Shown in pieces: positions 17,052 to 25,035 of a DNA stretch of 64,000 nucleotides. The stretch is from a virus. The translations under genes and the position numbers were made by a program. Under the pieces are notes generated by a model that did no database searches, was not told the origin of the DNA, and saw only the letters and a list, made by a program, of their open reading frames with translations. The number at the start of each line of letters is the position of its first letter. Positions within the stretch are counted from its first letter, which is position 1. The stretch covers positions 1-64,000 of IMG/VR virus record IMGVR_UViG_3300002835_000063; one strand, given 5' to 3'.

Positions 17052-18487
17052 TAGCTTATGATCTCCCTGCCATAATATTTGGTCCATTCTTTCACATCAC
17101 TAGCGTCGTTTATTATAGGCTGCCCTTTAATATTCAAACTAGTGTTTAATAGCACTGGTACACCGGTAAGGCTATACCACTTCTGTAATACCTGATATAG
17201 ACCGGGATGCTGCCGGGCAGTTACAGTCTGGACCCTGGCAGTTCCGTCGGCGTGGACCACACTAGGAATTAACTCTGGCTTAAGACATCTAGGCGTGTAC
17301 TGCATGTAAGGCGAAGTGTAGTTCATGTCAAACCACTCGCTAGCATGTTCCTCCATAACCACCGGAGCAAACGGTCTAAACAACTCCCGCTTCTTGATTA
17401 GGTTTACCTTGTCTTTAATATCAGGATCTCTCGGATCCGCCAAGATACTTCGGTTTCCCAATGCCCTCGGACCATACTCAGCTCTACCAGATGCTACTGG
17501 CGCTATCTTGTCGACAATAAGGGCGTTTAGTATTTTCTCTACTGGATAGTCTCCCCCAACCCCATGACCTAAGTACGGCCCCTGCCAATTCAAATGCTTG
17601 CCATACAAAGCTGCAGCAGCCCCTAAAGCCGACCCAGCGTCCCCTGGATTAGGCATGATCCAAACATTTTTAAATATGTTCCGCAGCAGGGTGTTAGCTT
17701 TGCTATTCAAAGCACAGCCGCCCATAAAGACTAGATTCTTTTTTCTAGTAATACTTTTTGCAAACCCCATGAATTCCATGAGACGATCCTCAAATACTTT
17801 TTGTACTGCAGCTGCTAAATCAAATCTAGCCTGACCTTCTACCGGCTCTTTCCAGTCAATAATGCCAGAGTGGAAGTTATATTTTTGACGATCAAAGACT
17901 GGAAAATATTGTCTGACTTTTTCATAATATCTATTGGCATCACCATAGGCTGCCATACCCATCATGATGTACTCTTCTTCATTTGGCTTAAGACCAATTA
18001 GTTTGGTGAAAGCAGAGTAAAAAAGACCGAAGCTAACTGGATATTTTTGCTCCCAGACTAGGTTAATCTTGTCGCCCTCCCCCACCCACACAGTGGAAGT
18101 CTGGAATTCTCCGATGGCGTCTAGCACGACAATAAGGGCGTCTGCCATGTTGGACGTGTAATACCCAGCAGCAGCATGAGACTGGTGGTGCTTAAAATCT
18201 TTTACTGGAATTCCCCTAAGCAATCGGCTCGACTTAAAGTATGGTTTTCCTCCCCCCAACCCACCATGCCTAGCAATCCTTAGCTTCTTTAGCCAGTAGT
18301 CCTCGTAGTAGGCAATCTTGTCGGGGGTCCCATAAGTAAGGGCATCTGCTATAAGAGCATCGTTAGTGAACCAGTCGTTCTTTTCTTTGCTGTAACGCTC
18401 GGCATGACCAGCAAATAGAACTTCGCCATTTTCAATAAGACAAACTGCAGCATCGTGCGTTGTCTCATTTATGCCAAGAATTTTCAT
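17051..18487 (-). CDS. Carbamoyltransferase (NodU/CmcH/TobZ family)
   Basis: 478 aa. The N-terminal TsaD/Kae1-like domain starts ILGINETTHDAAVCLIENG, with metal/ATP histidines in KHHQSHAAAGYY (H100, H101, H104). The C-terminal domain has YGPRALGNRSILADPRDP, RPFAPVVMEE and VLLNTSLNIKGQPI. Family members make carbamoyl-adenylate from carbamoyl phosphate and ATP and carbamoylate a hydroxyl of a sugar or antibiotic. The phage substrate could be a glycan, a nucleotide or a hydroxylated product of the oxygenases. Two copies of the dispersed motif lie within it. Confidence 0.9.
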   Translation of the reverse strand: MKILGINETTHDAAVCLIENGEVLFAGHAERYSKEKNDWFTNDALIADALTYGTPDKIAYYEDYWLKKLRIARHGGLGGGKPYFKSSRLLRGIPVKDFKHHQSHAAAGYYTSNMADALIVVLDAIGEFQTSTVWVGEGDKINLVWEQKYPVSFGLFYSAFTKLIGLKPNEEEYIMMGMAAYGDANRYYEKVRQYFPVFDRQKYNFHSGIIDWKEPVEGQARFDLAAAVQKVFEDRLMEFMGFAKSITRKKNLVFMGGCALNSKANTLLRNIFKNVWIMPNPGDAGSALGAAAALYGKHLNWQGPYLGHGVGGDYPVEKILNALIVDKIAPVASGRAEYGPRALGNRSILADPRDPDIKDKVNLIKKRELFRPFAPVVMEEHASEWFDMNYTSPYMQYTPRCLKPELIPSVVHADGTARVQTVTARQHPGLYQVLQKWYSLTGVPVLLNTSLNIKGQPIINDASDVKEWTKYYGREIIS

Positions 18488-18505
18488 TTTGGCTACTAAC
18501 TCAAG

Positions 18506-18700
18506 CTATTTAACTGGTCTGGCGTCAATGATGAAGTTGTACATGTACTTGGTTTCCATCATTGTTGTCGATTCAGCAATATCCCCTGACCCAAAAGTCT
18601 GGTGAAACTTTCTTAAAATCTTTAGAATTCGTTCCCGCTCAGTGGCTACACCTTTTTCAAATGCAGCCATTTCCTCTGGGGTTCCTTCAAACTTAGCCAT
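18506..18700 (-). CDS. Hypothetical protein, 64 aa
   Basis: ATG at 18700 has a strong AAGGAG 7 nt upstream, so it is preferred over the frame starting at 18736. MAAFEKGVATERERILKIL resembles MDEFERGVQAERKRIMEAL in the gene at 24485, so the two are probably paralogues. Function unknown. Confidence 0.65.
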   Translation of the reverse strand: MAKFEGTPEEMAAFEKGVATERERILKILRKFHQTFGSGDIAESTTMMETKYMYNFIIDARPVK

Positions 18701-18971
18701 TAAATATCTCCTTAACGCAGCACCCGTCGCACCCATGAACAGTATTTAAAGCAATATCGTCTGGGTCCGGATGTCCAACACCGTGAGGGCACATTCTTTC
18801 CATAATATGGCGATCTTGCCTCCACCTCTGAGGAAATCCTAACATATGATGATCAGAGGGGTTATGGAGAGTGCAGTAGTCATTCTTGCACTTATTACTT
18901 GCATGGACGTTTACAATTACATGATTGTAGTCATCTACCCAGGAATTTTTGCCAAGATATTTAGCGGACAT
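18693..18971 (-). CDS. Cys/His-rich protein, 92 aa
   Basis: ATG at 18971 overlaps the upstream stop (TAATG). Several Cys/His residues (CKNDYCTLHNPSDHH, CPHGVGHPDPDD, HGCDGCC) suggest zinc or metal binding. Similar small proteins are common in actinophages; function unknown. Confidence 0.65.
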   Translation of the reverse strand: MSAKYLGKNSWVDDYNHVIVNVHASNKCKNDYCTLHNPSDHHMLGFPQRWRQDRHIMERMCPHGVGHPDPDDIALNTVHGCDGCCVKEIFNG

Positions 18972-19249
18972 TATGCGCTGTGAAGCTCTCCCATAGTCCA
19001 AACAACTTCTTCATATCCATCTCGAGAGATGATTCTAAAGCGAGCGCCGTCTGGAATCTCTACGATAGCTAGAGTTGATCCGCCATCGCCACGGTTGTCT
19101 CCAGCCTCAAACGAAGCAATAAGACGCTCGTCAGCTCGGTTTACGTCTGACACCTTCATGTATGGAACAGTCTGCAGCTCCGGGAAAAGAGTCTTCTGAC
19201 GCTCAGACAAAGTAAACCCGTGCGAGCAGTGGTTAACTAATAGTTTCAT
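18971..19249 (-). CDS. Hypothetical protein, 92 aa
   Basis: Unrecognised. Beta-rich C-terminus (STLAIVEIPDGARFRIISRDG). Coupled to genes on both sides. Confidence 0.6.
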   Translation of the reverse strand: MKLLVNHCSHGFTLSERQKTLFPELQTVPYMKVSDVNRADERLIASFEAGDNRGDGGSTLAIVEIPDGARFRIISRDGYEEVVWTMGELHSA

Positions 19250-19398
19250 TTTTTCTCCTGTTTTTTAGCTTCTGCCACATAAAGCTTAGTGCTAATAGCA
19301 TCTGGCAATTTCCGAACTATTATATCCAAGTCGTTTTTGTTGTCGCTCTTCCAGAGAGGAGAATTCTCTTTTTTAGTGTAAACGATCCAAGTAGTCAC
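19246..19398 (-). CDS. Hypothetical protein, 50 aa
   Basis: GTG start with an upstream AGG; the stop overlaps the next ATG (ATGA). Begins TTWIVYTKKENSPLWKSDN. Unrecognised. Confidence 0.5.
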   Translation of the reverse strand: MTTWIVYTKKENSPLWKSDNKNDLDIIVRKLPDAISTKLYVAEAKKQEKK

Positions 19399-19403
19399 AG
19401 TGG

Positions 19404-19631
19404 TTACCTATTTAGTTTTAACTTTCCGCTTTTTAGGTCTGCTTCAATTAACGCCCAGAGTTCTGCTCCGTTAAGAGTATCTACCTTTTTCTTTTTTAGA
19501 ATGACATTAGGCCTATCGCAGTTCCTTGGATACAAAGCCTTGTGATAGTGATACTGACAAAGCCGCTTTGCTTTAATCTGTTTCTCGCAGCCATCAAACT
19601 CGCAATGGCCTTCTCTTGTCATTATTGGCAT
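19404..19631 (-). CDS. Small Cys/His zinc-finger-like protein, 75 aa
   Basis: CEFDGCEKQIKAKRLCQYHY has the C-x4-C-x8-C-x2-H spacing seen in small phage zinc-finger and HNH-associated proteins; no HNH catalytic part is present. GGAG lies upstream of the ATG at 19631. Confidence 0.65.
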   Translation of the reverse strand: MPIMTREGHCEFDGCEKQIKAKRLCQYHYHKALYPRNCDRPNVILKKKKVDTLNGAELWALIEADLKSGKLKLNR

Positions 19632-19973
19632 TTATTCTCCGTTACTGACATCCCTAAACCGGCTATTTGGAAATAACTCCCTCATTCTAGCCCTTCGCTT
19701 TTTGGCCACTTCAGGATCTTCAACGTAAGGTTCAATAGGGGCGTCTAAATCTTCGTACTCTTTCTCAATCCTCCGGCGAGCTCCTCCGATATCATCCCCG
19801 ATTTCTTCATGCAAATCTAAGTGTGACAAAGCTTCCCGGGGAGTTTTTAGAGAGGTAAACCCAAAAATCTCGTCCCCATCAGGTAGTGCCAAAGAGCAAC
19901 CACAGCACTCAATAAATCCACCCACGTGCTCGTAGATGTAAACATCCGAGCTGCCAAATCTCTCAAAACTCAT
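19632..19973 (-). CDS. Hypothetical protein, 113 aa
   Basis: Contains ECCGCSLALPDG and an H-x-D-x-H segment (SHLDLHEEIGDDI), similar to small actinophage proteins with a metal-binding look. An exact copy of the dispersed motif encodes LDAPIE. Confidence 0.6.
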   Translation of the reverse strand: MSFERFGSSDVYIYEHVGGFIECCGCSLALPDGDEIFGFTSLKTPREALSHLDLHEEIGDDIGGARRRIEKEYEDLDAPIEPYVEDPEVAKKRRARMRELFPNSRFRDVSNGE

Positions 19974-20122
19974 GCGGTTGCCTTTCTAATAACTTCCAAC
20001 ACTAACTGCTCGGCCATTTCCTCGCTAAACCCCTGGGCTATAAGCTGATTTCTCATACCGCCCATAATCTCACCATACTGAGTGACGGCGTCTATCATCT
20101 TTGAAATATCTTCTGGATTCAC
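19970..20122 (-). CDS. Hypothetical protein, 50 aa
   Basis: GTG start; encodes NPEDISKMIDAVTQYGEIMG and a helix. Its stop overlaps the ATG of the next gene (ATGA), supporting translation. Confidence 0.5.
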   Translation of the reverse strand: MNPEDISKMIDAVTQYGEIMGGMRNQLIAQGFSEEMAEQLVLEVIRKATA

Positions 20123-20124
20123 GT

Positions 20125-20433
20125 TTATCTCCTACTAAACACTACTTCAAAACCAAAGTCTTCAACAGTCTGTATTGCATCCTTTAGTCTGCCAACTTCT
20201 TTTTCAGCTACAGATACCCCGTACTCGTAGCCCTCTTGAAACTTTCTAAGAGCCCATCGATCTAGCTCAGGGCTGGTGCAACTTTGCACTTTATAACTGT
20301 AGACAGTCCCGCAGTCGCCGCACTGCCAATCTTCCTTATTCACTTTTGCTTTCTTTTTATTGTGCTGACGCTTTCTGTATTCACCAATTTTTATGGCCTC
20401 TTCAAGTTCATTAAAAGATTCGTGACGCTTCAT
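20125..20433 (-). CDS. Hypothetical protein with CxxC, 102 aa
   Basis: A basic N-terminal helix, WQCGDCGTVYSY near 36-47, then a long helix. Likely a small zinc knuckle protein. Its start overlaps the upstream stop (TAATG). Confidence 0.55.
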   Translation of the reverse strand: MKRHESFNELEEAIKIGEYRKRQHNKKKAKVNKEDWQCGDCGTVYSYKVQSCTSPELDRWALRKFQEGYEYGVSVAEKEVGRLKDAIQTVEDFGFEVVFSRR

Positions 20434-20672
20434 TACAGCTCTCCCCTAATTCTTTCAATTGTTAGCAGGTGTCTTTCAGTCAACGTCTCTTTACTGGCTA
20501 ATGCAAACCAAGCAGTTTTATCTATAAAACATTTTGGGCAAGTGCGGGGAGACACAATTCCCCAAGCACCCATCCTCGGCGGGAAGTCCCAGCCCCGACT
20601 GAACCCCTCCTCAGATGTCAGCTCAGCTTCGGTGTCGCACACCTCGCACCAGTGCAAAATTTTTTCACTCAT
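20433..20672 (-). CDS. Zinc-ribbon-like protein, 79 aa
   Basis: CEVC near the N-terminus and CPKC near residue 45 form a Cys4 ribbon pattern. Unrecognised. Confidence 0.55.
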   Translation of the reverse strand: MSEKILHWCEVCDTEAELTSEEGFSRGWDFPPRMGAWGIVSPRTCPKCFIDKTAWFALASKETLTERHLLTIERIRGEL

Positions 20673-20675
20673 TTA

Positions 20676-20828
20676 TTAGTAACTTCTTCCTACCCAAAAC
20701 GTATATACGTGCCTACCCCAAAAGAAGTCTACGCCTTTTCTTTTAGGGTGCCACTCAAAGCATATCCCGTAATGCTTCTCTACTGCAAATCGACTTGGGG
20801 GGTAATGTCTAAAATTTATGCGAAACAT
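20676..20828 (-). CDS. Hypothetical aromatic basic protein, 50 aa
   Basis: MFRINFRHYPPSRFAVEKHY, then WHPKRKGVDFFWGRHVYTFW. Unusually rich in Phe, Tyr, Trp, His and Arg. It fits the gap between two neighbours exactly. Confidence 0.5.
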   Translation of the reverse strand: MFRINFRHYPPSRFAVEKHYGICFEWHPKRKGVDFFWGRHVYTFWVGRSY

Positions 20829-20837
20829 AAATTTATT

Positions 20838-20966
20838 TTATCTATATTTTGCGCTAAATAGTTGATAGAACAATGCACCAATAACCAACATCACTGGCAG
20901 CATTCCAACTAATATCACAACTTGAACTACGGTCCAATCGATCTTTTTCCATAAATACTTAATCAT
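20838..20966 (-). CDS. Single-pass membrane micro-protein, 42 aa
   Basis: ATG at 20966 preceded by AGAGGAAG. A transmembrane segment covers about residues 14-34 and the ends are short and basic. Coupled to the next upstream gene (TAATG). Confidence 0.55.
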   Translation of the reverse strand: MIKYLWKKIDWTVVQVVILVGMLPVMLVIGALFYQLFSAKYR

Positions 20967-21073
20967 TACTTCCTCTTTCCCCATCTTTCAATCGCAAACC
21001 AAATACCTAAAATTGCAAAAGCAACATAGTAGGCCCAGGCAGATCCGAATAGTTCCCGCATAAGGGCGTCCAT
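20966..21073 (-). CDS. Single-pass membrane micro-protein, 35 aa
   Basis: MDALMRELFGSAWAYYVAFA, then a basic tail ERWGKRK. TAATG overlaps at both ends. The first codons carry the dispersed GGGCGTCCA motif. Confidence 0.5.
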   Translation of the reverse strand: MDALMRELFGSAWAYYVAFAILGIWFAIERWGKRK

Positions 21074-21240
21074 TATTTTTCGTCCCTGTCAGGAATCTCA
21101 TTGGTGATTTTGAAAAAAGCTAAATCGTTGGCTGCTTCTTTTGCTAGCTTTCCGCCCATGTCGGTTAGCATCTTTGCTACCTCGATCTTTGCAAAGATCT
21201 CAGCTAGCTGATCAGTGGAATATTTATTCTTCTTGTCCAT
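21073..21240 (-). CDS. Hypothetical helical protein, 55 aa
   Basis: MDKKNKYSTDQLAEIFAKIE and further helix; charged. The stop overlaps the next start (TAATG). Confidence 0.5.
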   Translation of the reverse strand: MDKKNKYSTDQLAEIFAKIEVAKMLTDMGGKLAKEAANDLAFFKITNEIPDRDEK

Positions 21241-21562
21241 CAGTCTCTACCATTTTCCTTATTAGGTGGATCGTCATTTTGGCGTCCTCCTCAGAATCTA
21301 GCAGGTTCTCCTCAAACTTGTCAAGTATTCCTAAAAATCTTTTTTCAGCCATCTTCTCTCCCAGTTCATACCAGGATTCTCCAGCTGCATCAGTAAGGGC
21401 GTCTATCGCATTAAGCGCCTCTTGCTTCTTAAGGATGGCCTTGGCAATGCTGACTTCAAAGATTTCCATATCCCCCTCCCCAAAGGTGGAAAACGAAGCC
21501 CCCCTAAAGCCCGAAGGCTCCTTCAAGGGATCTTCTACATACTCAAAGTCATTTAGTGCCAT
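21224..21562 (-). CDS. Hypothetical helical protein, 112 aa
   Basis: ATG at 21562 preferred over the GTG two codons upstream. Acidic helices throughout (AKAILKKQEALNAIDAL). Unrecognised; 20 nt downstream of the Rossmann-SGNH gene. Confidence 0.55.
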   Translation of the reverse strand: MALNDFEYVEDPLKEPSGFRGASFSTFGEGDMEIFEVSIAKAILKKQEALNAIDALTDAAGESWYELGEKMAEKRFLGILDKFEENLLDSEEDAKMTIHLIRKMVETDGQEE

Positions 21563-21582
21563 GCCCACAGCCTAGCACAGGT

Positions 21583-23067
21583 TTACCGGGATTTTGCTCT
21601 AGTAAATTCGTTATAAAAACTTTCGGCAGCATGCCTGTGCCAGTGAGCCCCAAAGTGGGGGTGGCCAAGAGCAGAGTCGGTACCTGCAAAATATTCATCA
21701 GGAAATTCTTTTTTAATTTCTGCATGGCACAAAGTTCCGCAGGTGCATTCAACCCCCGGATTAATGTGACTAGATAAGCACAGCTCAAAATCAGCATAGT
21801 TGTCAAAAAATATTTCTTTAATACTATTTTCTGATAGCTTAATTCTGGAATAGTCAAAATTGTGATCGTATAAATTAAAAAATTTCTCAAATCTTGTGTC
21901 TGGCTCAAGCTGAGAGTCTATAACTAATCCGTTAAATACAGGATCCCAAGTGGCCCAAAATAATTTTATGTCCGCTGCCCTACAGTATTGCTCTAAATAT
22001 CTAATGCTTTTCATTGCGTCATATATTGCTAAATCATCGGAAAAAACTTTTCTATAGTCATATGGAAGTTTAATTAATTTATTATTTTTTTCTTTTTCTA
22101 CTCCCAAATATACAGTTTGAAAAAATTTTTTATTCGATTCACTACTTTCTTTTTCTATATTTGTAGGAACTTTATTTTTGTTATTTAATTTTTCTGCATA
22201 AAACACACCATCTACCGGCACATAAAATCTTTTATAGTCAGGGAAAAGACAAAAAAGATACTCCGGGTTCCCATATGTTTCTACATATTTAAAAATAGAA
22301 TTTACTATTTGACCAGTAGAAGCACCAGACTTACCTATATTTGTATGATCTAAATTTAAAAGTTTGGCCACCTGAGTCGCCCAAATGTTTTCTATAGAGA
22401 CTCCCACTCCGTATGTTACCGAGCAGCCAGCAAATAATAGGGGGGTTTTTTCTAATTCTTTTTTTGATCTAAACCCGTTCGAATTATTTTCATATATTCT
22501 TTTTGGATCATCTTCAATAATTTTTTTTGAGTTGTATTCTGTCTCAGAATAAAAAGTTTTTCTTGCATTCAAAGTTAATTTGTAGTTACTTTTTTCACTA
22601 AACACCGAACTGTCTATTTGTTCTTTAATTTTTTCATTAAATTTTAATTTTCTGAGTTTAGTTATTCTATCTAAAATTGGCTCCATAAACTCATCAACAG
22701 AGTCTAAGCTTGAACATTTATATAAAACAAAATTATTATTTAAATTAAGTTGATCGTTAATTTCTTGCGAAAAGTCATCGTCTTTCTCCGAACAATCAAA
22801 AATAACATCGTGCCCCATATATCCACTTGAATTTAACCACTCGTGGTCGTCACCAATAGTTATGCTTAATTTTTCATTATTGAAATATTTATTGTTTATT
22901 TTCCAAAAGTTTTGGTTATTTAATTGAGCTTCTGGAAAGTCTTTTAACTTTTTTACATAGACTATGTGTATTCTTATGTCTTTCCCGTAGCCAGGTAGAC
23001 AAGTAAATTTGTCTACTACAGCTTTACCTATAGGACCATACCCAAATATACAAGCACTTAAAATCAT
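21583..23067 (-). CDS. Rossmann-like domain fused to an SGNH hydrolase
   Basis: 494 aa, distinctly AT-rich compared with its neighbours. Residues 5-21 (ACIFGYGPIGKAVVDKF) match a dinucleotide-binding G-x-G-x-x-G, as in homoserine-dehydrogenase-like N-termini. After a lysine-rich linker, residues 210-494 look like an SGNH/GDSL hydrolase: FAGCSVTYGVGV with nucleophile S216, the block with NIGKSGAS at about 243-250, and a final D464...GHPHFG for the Asp-His pair. SGNH enzymes remove acyl groups from sugars or lipids. Its upstream neighbours are two 2OG oxygenases. The fusion is unusual; the first domain may have lost dehydrogenase activity. Confidence 0.65.
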   Translation of the reverse strand: MILSACIFGYGPIGKAVVDKFTCLPGYGKDIRIHIVYVKKLKDFPEAQLNNQNFWKINNKYFNNEKLSITIGDDHEWLNSSGYMGHDVIFDCSEKDDDFSQEINDQLNLNNNFVLYKCSSLDSVDEFMEPILDRITKLRKLKFNEKIKEQIDSSVFSEKSNYKLTLNARKTFYSETEYNSKKIIEDDPKRIYENNSNGFRSKKELEKTPLLFAGCSVTYGVGVSIENIWATQVAKLLNLDHTNIGKSGASTGQIVNSIFKYVETYGNPEYLFCLFPDYKRFYVPVDGVFYAEKLNNKNKVPTNIEKESSESNKKFFQTVYLGVEKEKNNKLIKLPYDYRKVFSDDLAIYDAMKSIRYLEQYCRAADIKLFWATWDPVFNGLVIDSQLEPDTRFEKFFNLYDHNFDYSRIKLSENSIKEIFFDNYADFELCLSSHINPGVECTCGTLCHAEIKKEFPDEYFAGTDSALGHPHFGAHWHRHAAESFYNEFTRAKSR

Positions 23068-23069
23068 AA

Positions 23070-23690
23070 TTAATTTTTATCATTAACGTCAAAGAAATTA
23101 AATCCCGAGACATTTCCTTTATTTGCCCAAAATAAAACAATGTTTTTTCTATTTCCAGCTGTCACTTCGTGAACTCCATGCTGATGTTCGACGTCTCCTT
23201 TAAATAGCAACAAATCCCCGGCCCGAGGGGAATAAACAAAATTTAGTTCTGGAAAATATATATCTCCACCCTCAAAGTCTTGCCCTTGAGTATTTAAATA
23301 AATAAGGCCACTCCACTCCAGCTCTTGAGGAATTTCATTGTCGTGAATGGGGGTGCCATCTAATCTAGTTGCATCTGCATGTAATGGATTAAAAGCACCC
23401 GTCAAAAGATTTTGATAGTTTGCTTGACAAAGATCTAGCTCGCATCCAAAAACTTCTTCTGCATACTTTTTTGTTTGCTCAAACAAAGCCCCCAAATTTT
23501 TGTTTACTGGATCGTAGTCTCCAGGTATGACTCCAGTCTCTTCATTTATTTTTGACGCAGCTAAAGAGGACTCATACCCCAAAGCATTTATAATTTTGCC
23601 CTGCCCGGGGTAGCTGTGAAGATCTAAAAACTCTATATATTTTTTACAGTCTTCTTCACTTATGTAGCGTTCTTTAACTAGTACAGTCAT
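23070..23690 (-). CDS. 2OG-Fe(II) oxygenase (prolyl-4-hydroxylase-like)
   Basis: 206 aa. This superfamily uses Fe(II), O2 and 2-oxoglutarate to hydroxylate proteins or small molecules. The double-stranded beta-helix shows iron ligands H104xD106 (NPLHADATRL) and H171 (HQHGVHEV), and the 2OG-binding basic residue R181/K182. EGGDIYFPE at about 140-148 is the family's EGGELxF motif. It is a close paralogue of the next upstream gene (same ASKI..[ED]TGVIPG segment), so the pair arose by tandem duplication. Confidence 0.88.
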   Translation of the reverse strand: MTVLVKERYISEEDCKKYIEFLDLHSYPGQGKIINALGYESSLAASKINEETGVIPGDYDPVNKNLGALFEQTKKYAEEVFGCELDLCQANYQNLLTGAFNPLHADATRLDGTPIHDNEIPQELEWSGLIYLNTQGQDFEGGDIYFPELNFVYSPRAGDLLLFKGDVEHQHGVHEVTAGNRKNIVLFWANKGNVSGFNFFDVNDKN

Positions 23691-23694
23691 GCCA

Positions 23695-24315
23695 CTAAGT
23701 ATAATCTACGTCAAACCTATTACCATCTGACACATTGCCACGCTTTGCCCAGAAGAATACTAGGTTTTTTCTTTCGCCTTCCAACACTGTTCGAACTTCG
23801 TGCCTGTGCTCCATGTCACCACGGAAAATCACTAAGTCTCCGGCTTTAGGGAAATACTCTAAGTCTTGCTTTTCAAAGTAGAGAGTTCCCCCCTCAAAGT
23901 CTTTACCATTGGTATTCAGATACAAAAGACCGCTCCACTCGACTTCCTCGGGGGATCCGTCTTTAGCGAGAGGGCTGCCGTCATCTTTCGTGGTATCTGA
24001 GTGCATAGGATTTGAACTACCTTTAGGTAGCATTTGATAGTTTGCATTACATAAATCAAGCTCTTCCCCAAAAACATCTTCGGCTTTAGCTTTTATTTTT
24101 TCGAATAGTTCGCCTATTTCAAAGTTGATTTCATTTTGTTCCCCAGGTATTACACCGGTATCTTTGCCAATTTTAGAAGCAACTAGCGAGGACGGATAGC
24201 CTAAAGCATTCATAATTTGAGTACGTTCACTCAGTGTGGCCTTAGGCTCTAAAAAGCTAAGATATCTTTTGCAATCTTCTTCACTAATAAATTGTTCAAC
24301 TATTGTGATCGGCAT
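23695..24315 (-). CDS. 2OG-Fe(II) oxygenase, tandem paralogue
   Basis: 206 aa. Ligands H105xD107 (NPMHSDTTK) and H172, 2OG-binding R182. The full length aligns with 23070-23690 without gaps, and the two genes are 4 nt apart. A TAAAAT hexamer 6 nt before its ATG (24322-24327) may give a leaderless start for this three-gene unit, which ends with the SGNH fusion. Confidence 0.88.
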   Translation of the reverse strand: MPITIVEQFISEEDCKRYLSFLEPKATLSERTQIMNALGYPSSLVASKIGKDTGVIPGEQNEINFEIGELFEKIKAKAEDVFGEELDLCNANYQMLPKGSSNPMHSDTTKDDGSPLAKDGSPEEVEWSGLLYLNTNGKDFEGGTLYFEKQDLEYFPKAGDLVIFRGDMEHRHEVRTVLEGERKNLVFFWAKRGNVSDGNRFDVDYT

Positions 24316-24324
24316 AGTAAAATT

Positions 24325-24498
24325 TTACAGGTCTAGCTTATATACGACTCTACCGATAGCGTGCCAAGGAAAAAGCGACAGCCGATCAGAGTTGCCACCT
24401 ATATGCAGATACAGTCCCCAGGACGTTTCCTCTGCAATCATGCCCTCAAACACCATGCCATCAACCATCATTACTGATGCCCATTTATTCTTGTTCAT
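24325..24498 (-). CDS. Hypothetical protein, 57 aa
   Basis: MNKNKWASVMMVDGMVFEGM, then beta strands (WGLYLHIGGNSDRLSLFPWH). It resembles a small SH3-like or Sm-like barrel, without a recognisable family. Overlaps the upstream gene by 14 nt. Confidence 0.55.
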   Translation of the reverse strand: MNKNKWASVMMVDGMVFEGMIAEETSWGLYLHIGGNSDRLSLFPWHAIGRVVYKLDL

Positions 24499-24682
24499 TT
24501 AAATCACGTTCTTTCCAAAGTCTTTCAATTAATTCAGCCGTATCAAATCTTCTTACTGCTCTTGTATTGATCCCCGGTTGGGACGCCACTTGTACTATTT
24601 CTAGTCCTTCAGCTTTGTATCGGTGCAGCGCCTCCATGATTCGTTTGCGCTCAGCCTGAACTCCACGCTCAAACTCATCCAT
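24485..24682 (-). CDS. Hypothetical protein, 65 aa, paralogue of 18506
   Basis: ATG at 24682 is preceded by GGAGG and overlaps the upstream stop. MDEFERGVQAERKRIMEAL shares the FE.GV..ER.RI helix with the gene at 18506. The rest has INTRAVRRFDTAELIERLW. Function unknown. Confidence 0.6.
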   Translation of the reverse strand: MDEFERGVQAERKRIMEALHRYKAEGLEIVQVASQPGINTRAVRRFDTAELIERLWKERDLNEQE

Positions 24683-24833
24683 CTTCGCCTCCATGACACT
24701 TGCAAGCACACTTGTACCTAGGAATCCTAACTACACACGTATCATGATGTCCAGTGCTGCACCACCCAAACATCGCTGTTCGCTCTTCGTTTTCTTCAAC
24801 AATAGGGGCGTTTACTTTTTTGTCTTTAGCCAT
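24675..24833 (-). CDS. Small Cys/His-rich protein, 52 aa
   Basis: Opens MAKDKKVNAPIVEENEE; the second half (CSTGHHDTC, YKCACKCHGGEDG) is likely a zinc or metal knuckle. Codons 8-11 coincide with the dispersed motif (AATAGGGGCGTTTA on the plus strand). Confidence 0.55.
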   Translation of the reverse strand: MAKDKKVNAPIVEENEERTAMFGWCSTGHHDTCVVRIPRYKCACKCHGGEDG

Positions 24834-24834
24834 T

Positions 24835-25035
24835 TCAATCTTTTCCCCACTGGATGTTTAGCCACATCCGCTCGTGGAGGTAGTACAGCACAAAGTTGAT
24901 CACATTAGATATTAAAGTCAAAGATGCGGCAAATGTCAAGCTGCCAGTTAAAAAGTACCCAATTCCAAAAGTACTCACGATAGCCACAACCCGCCAAGTC
25001 AGCGACTTAGCCCAAGATCTTTTCTTACTTACCAT
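24835..25035 (-). CDS. DUF2061-like membrane protein
   Basis: 66 aa. KSLTWRVVAIVSTFGIGYFLTGS and the terminal LYYLHERMW match DUF2061: two transmembrane segments and a conserved YxHERxW end. The role of the family is unknown. Overlaps the methyltransferase gene by 11 nt. Confidence 0.75.
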   Translation of the reverse strand: MVSKKRSWAKSLTWRVVAIVSTFGIGYFLTGSLTFAASLTLISNVINFVLYYLHERMWLNIQWGKD

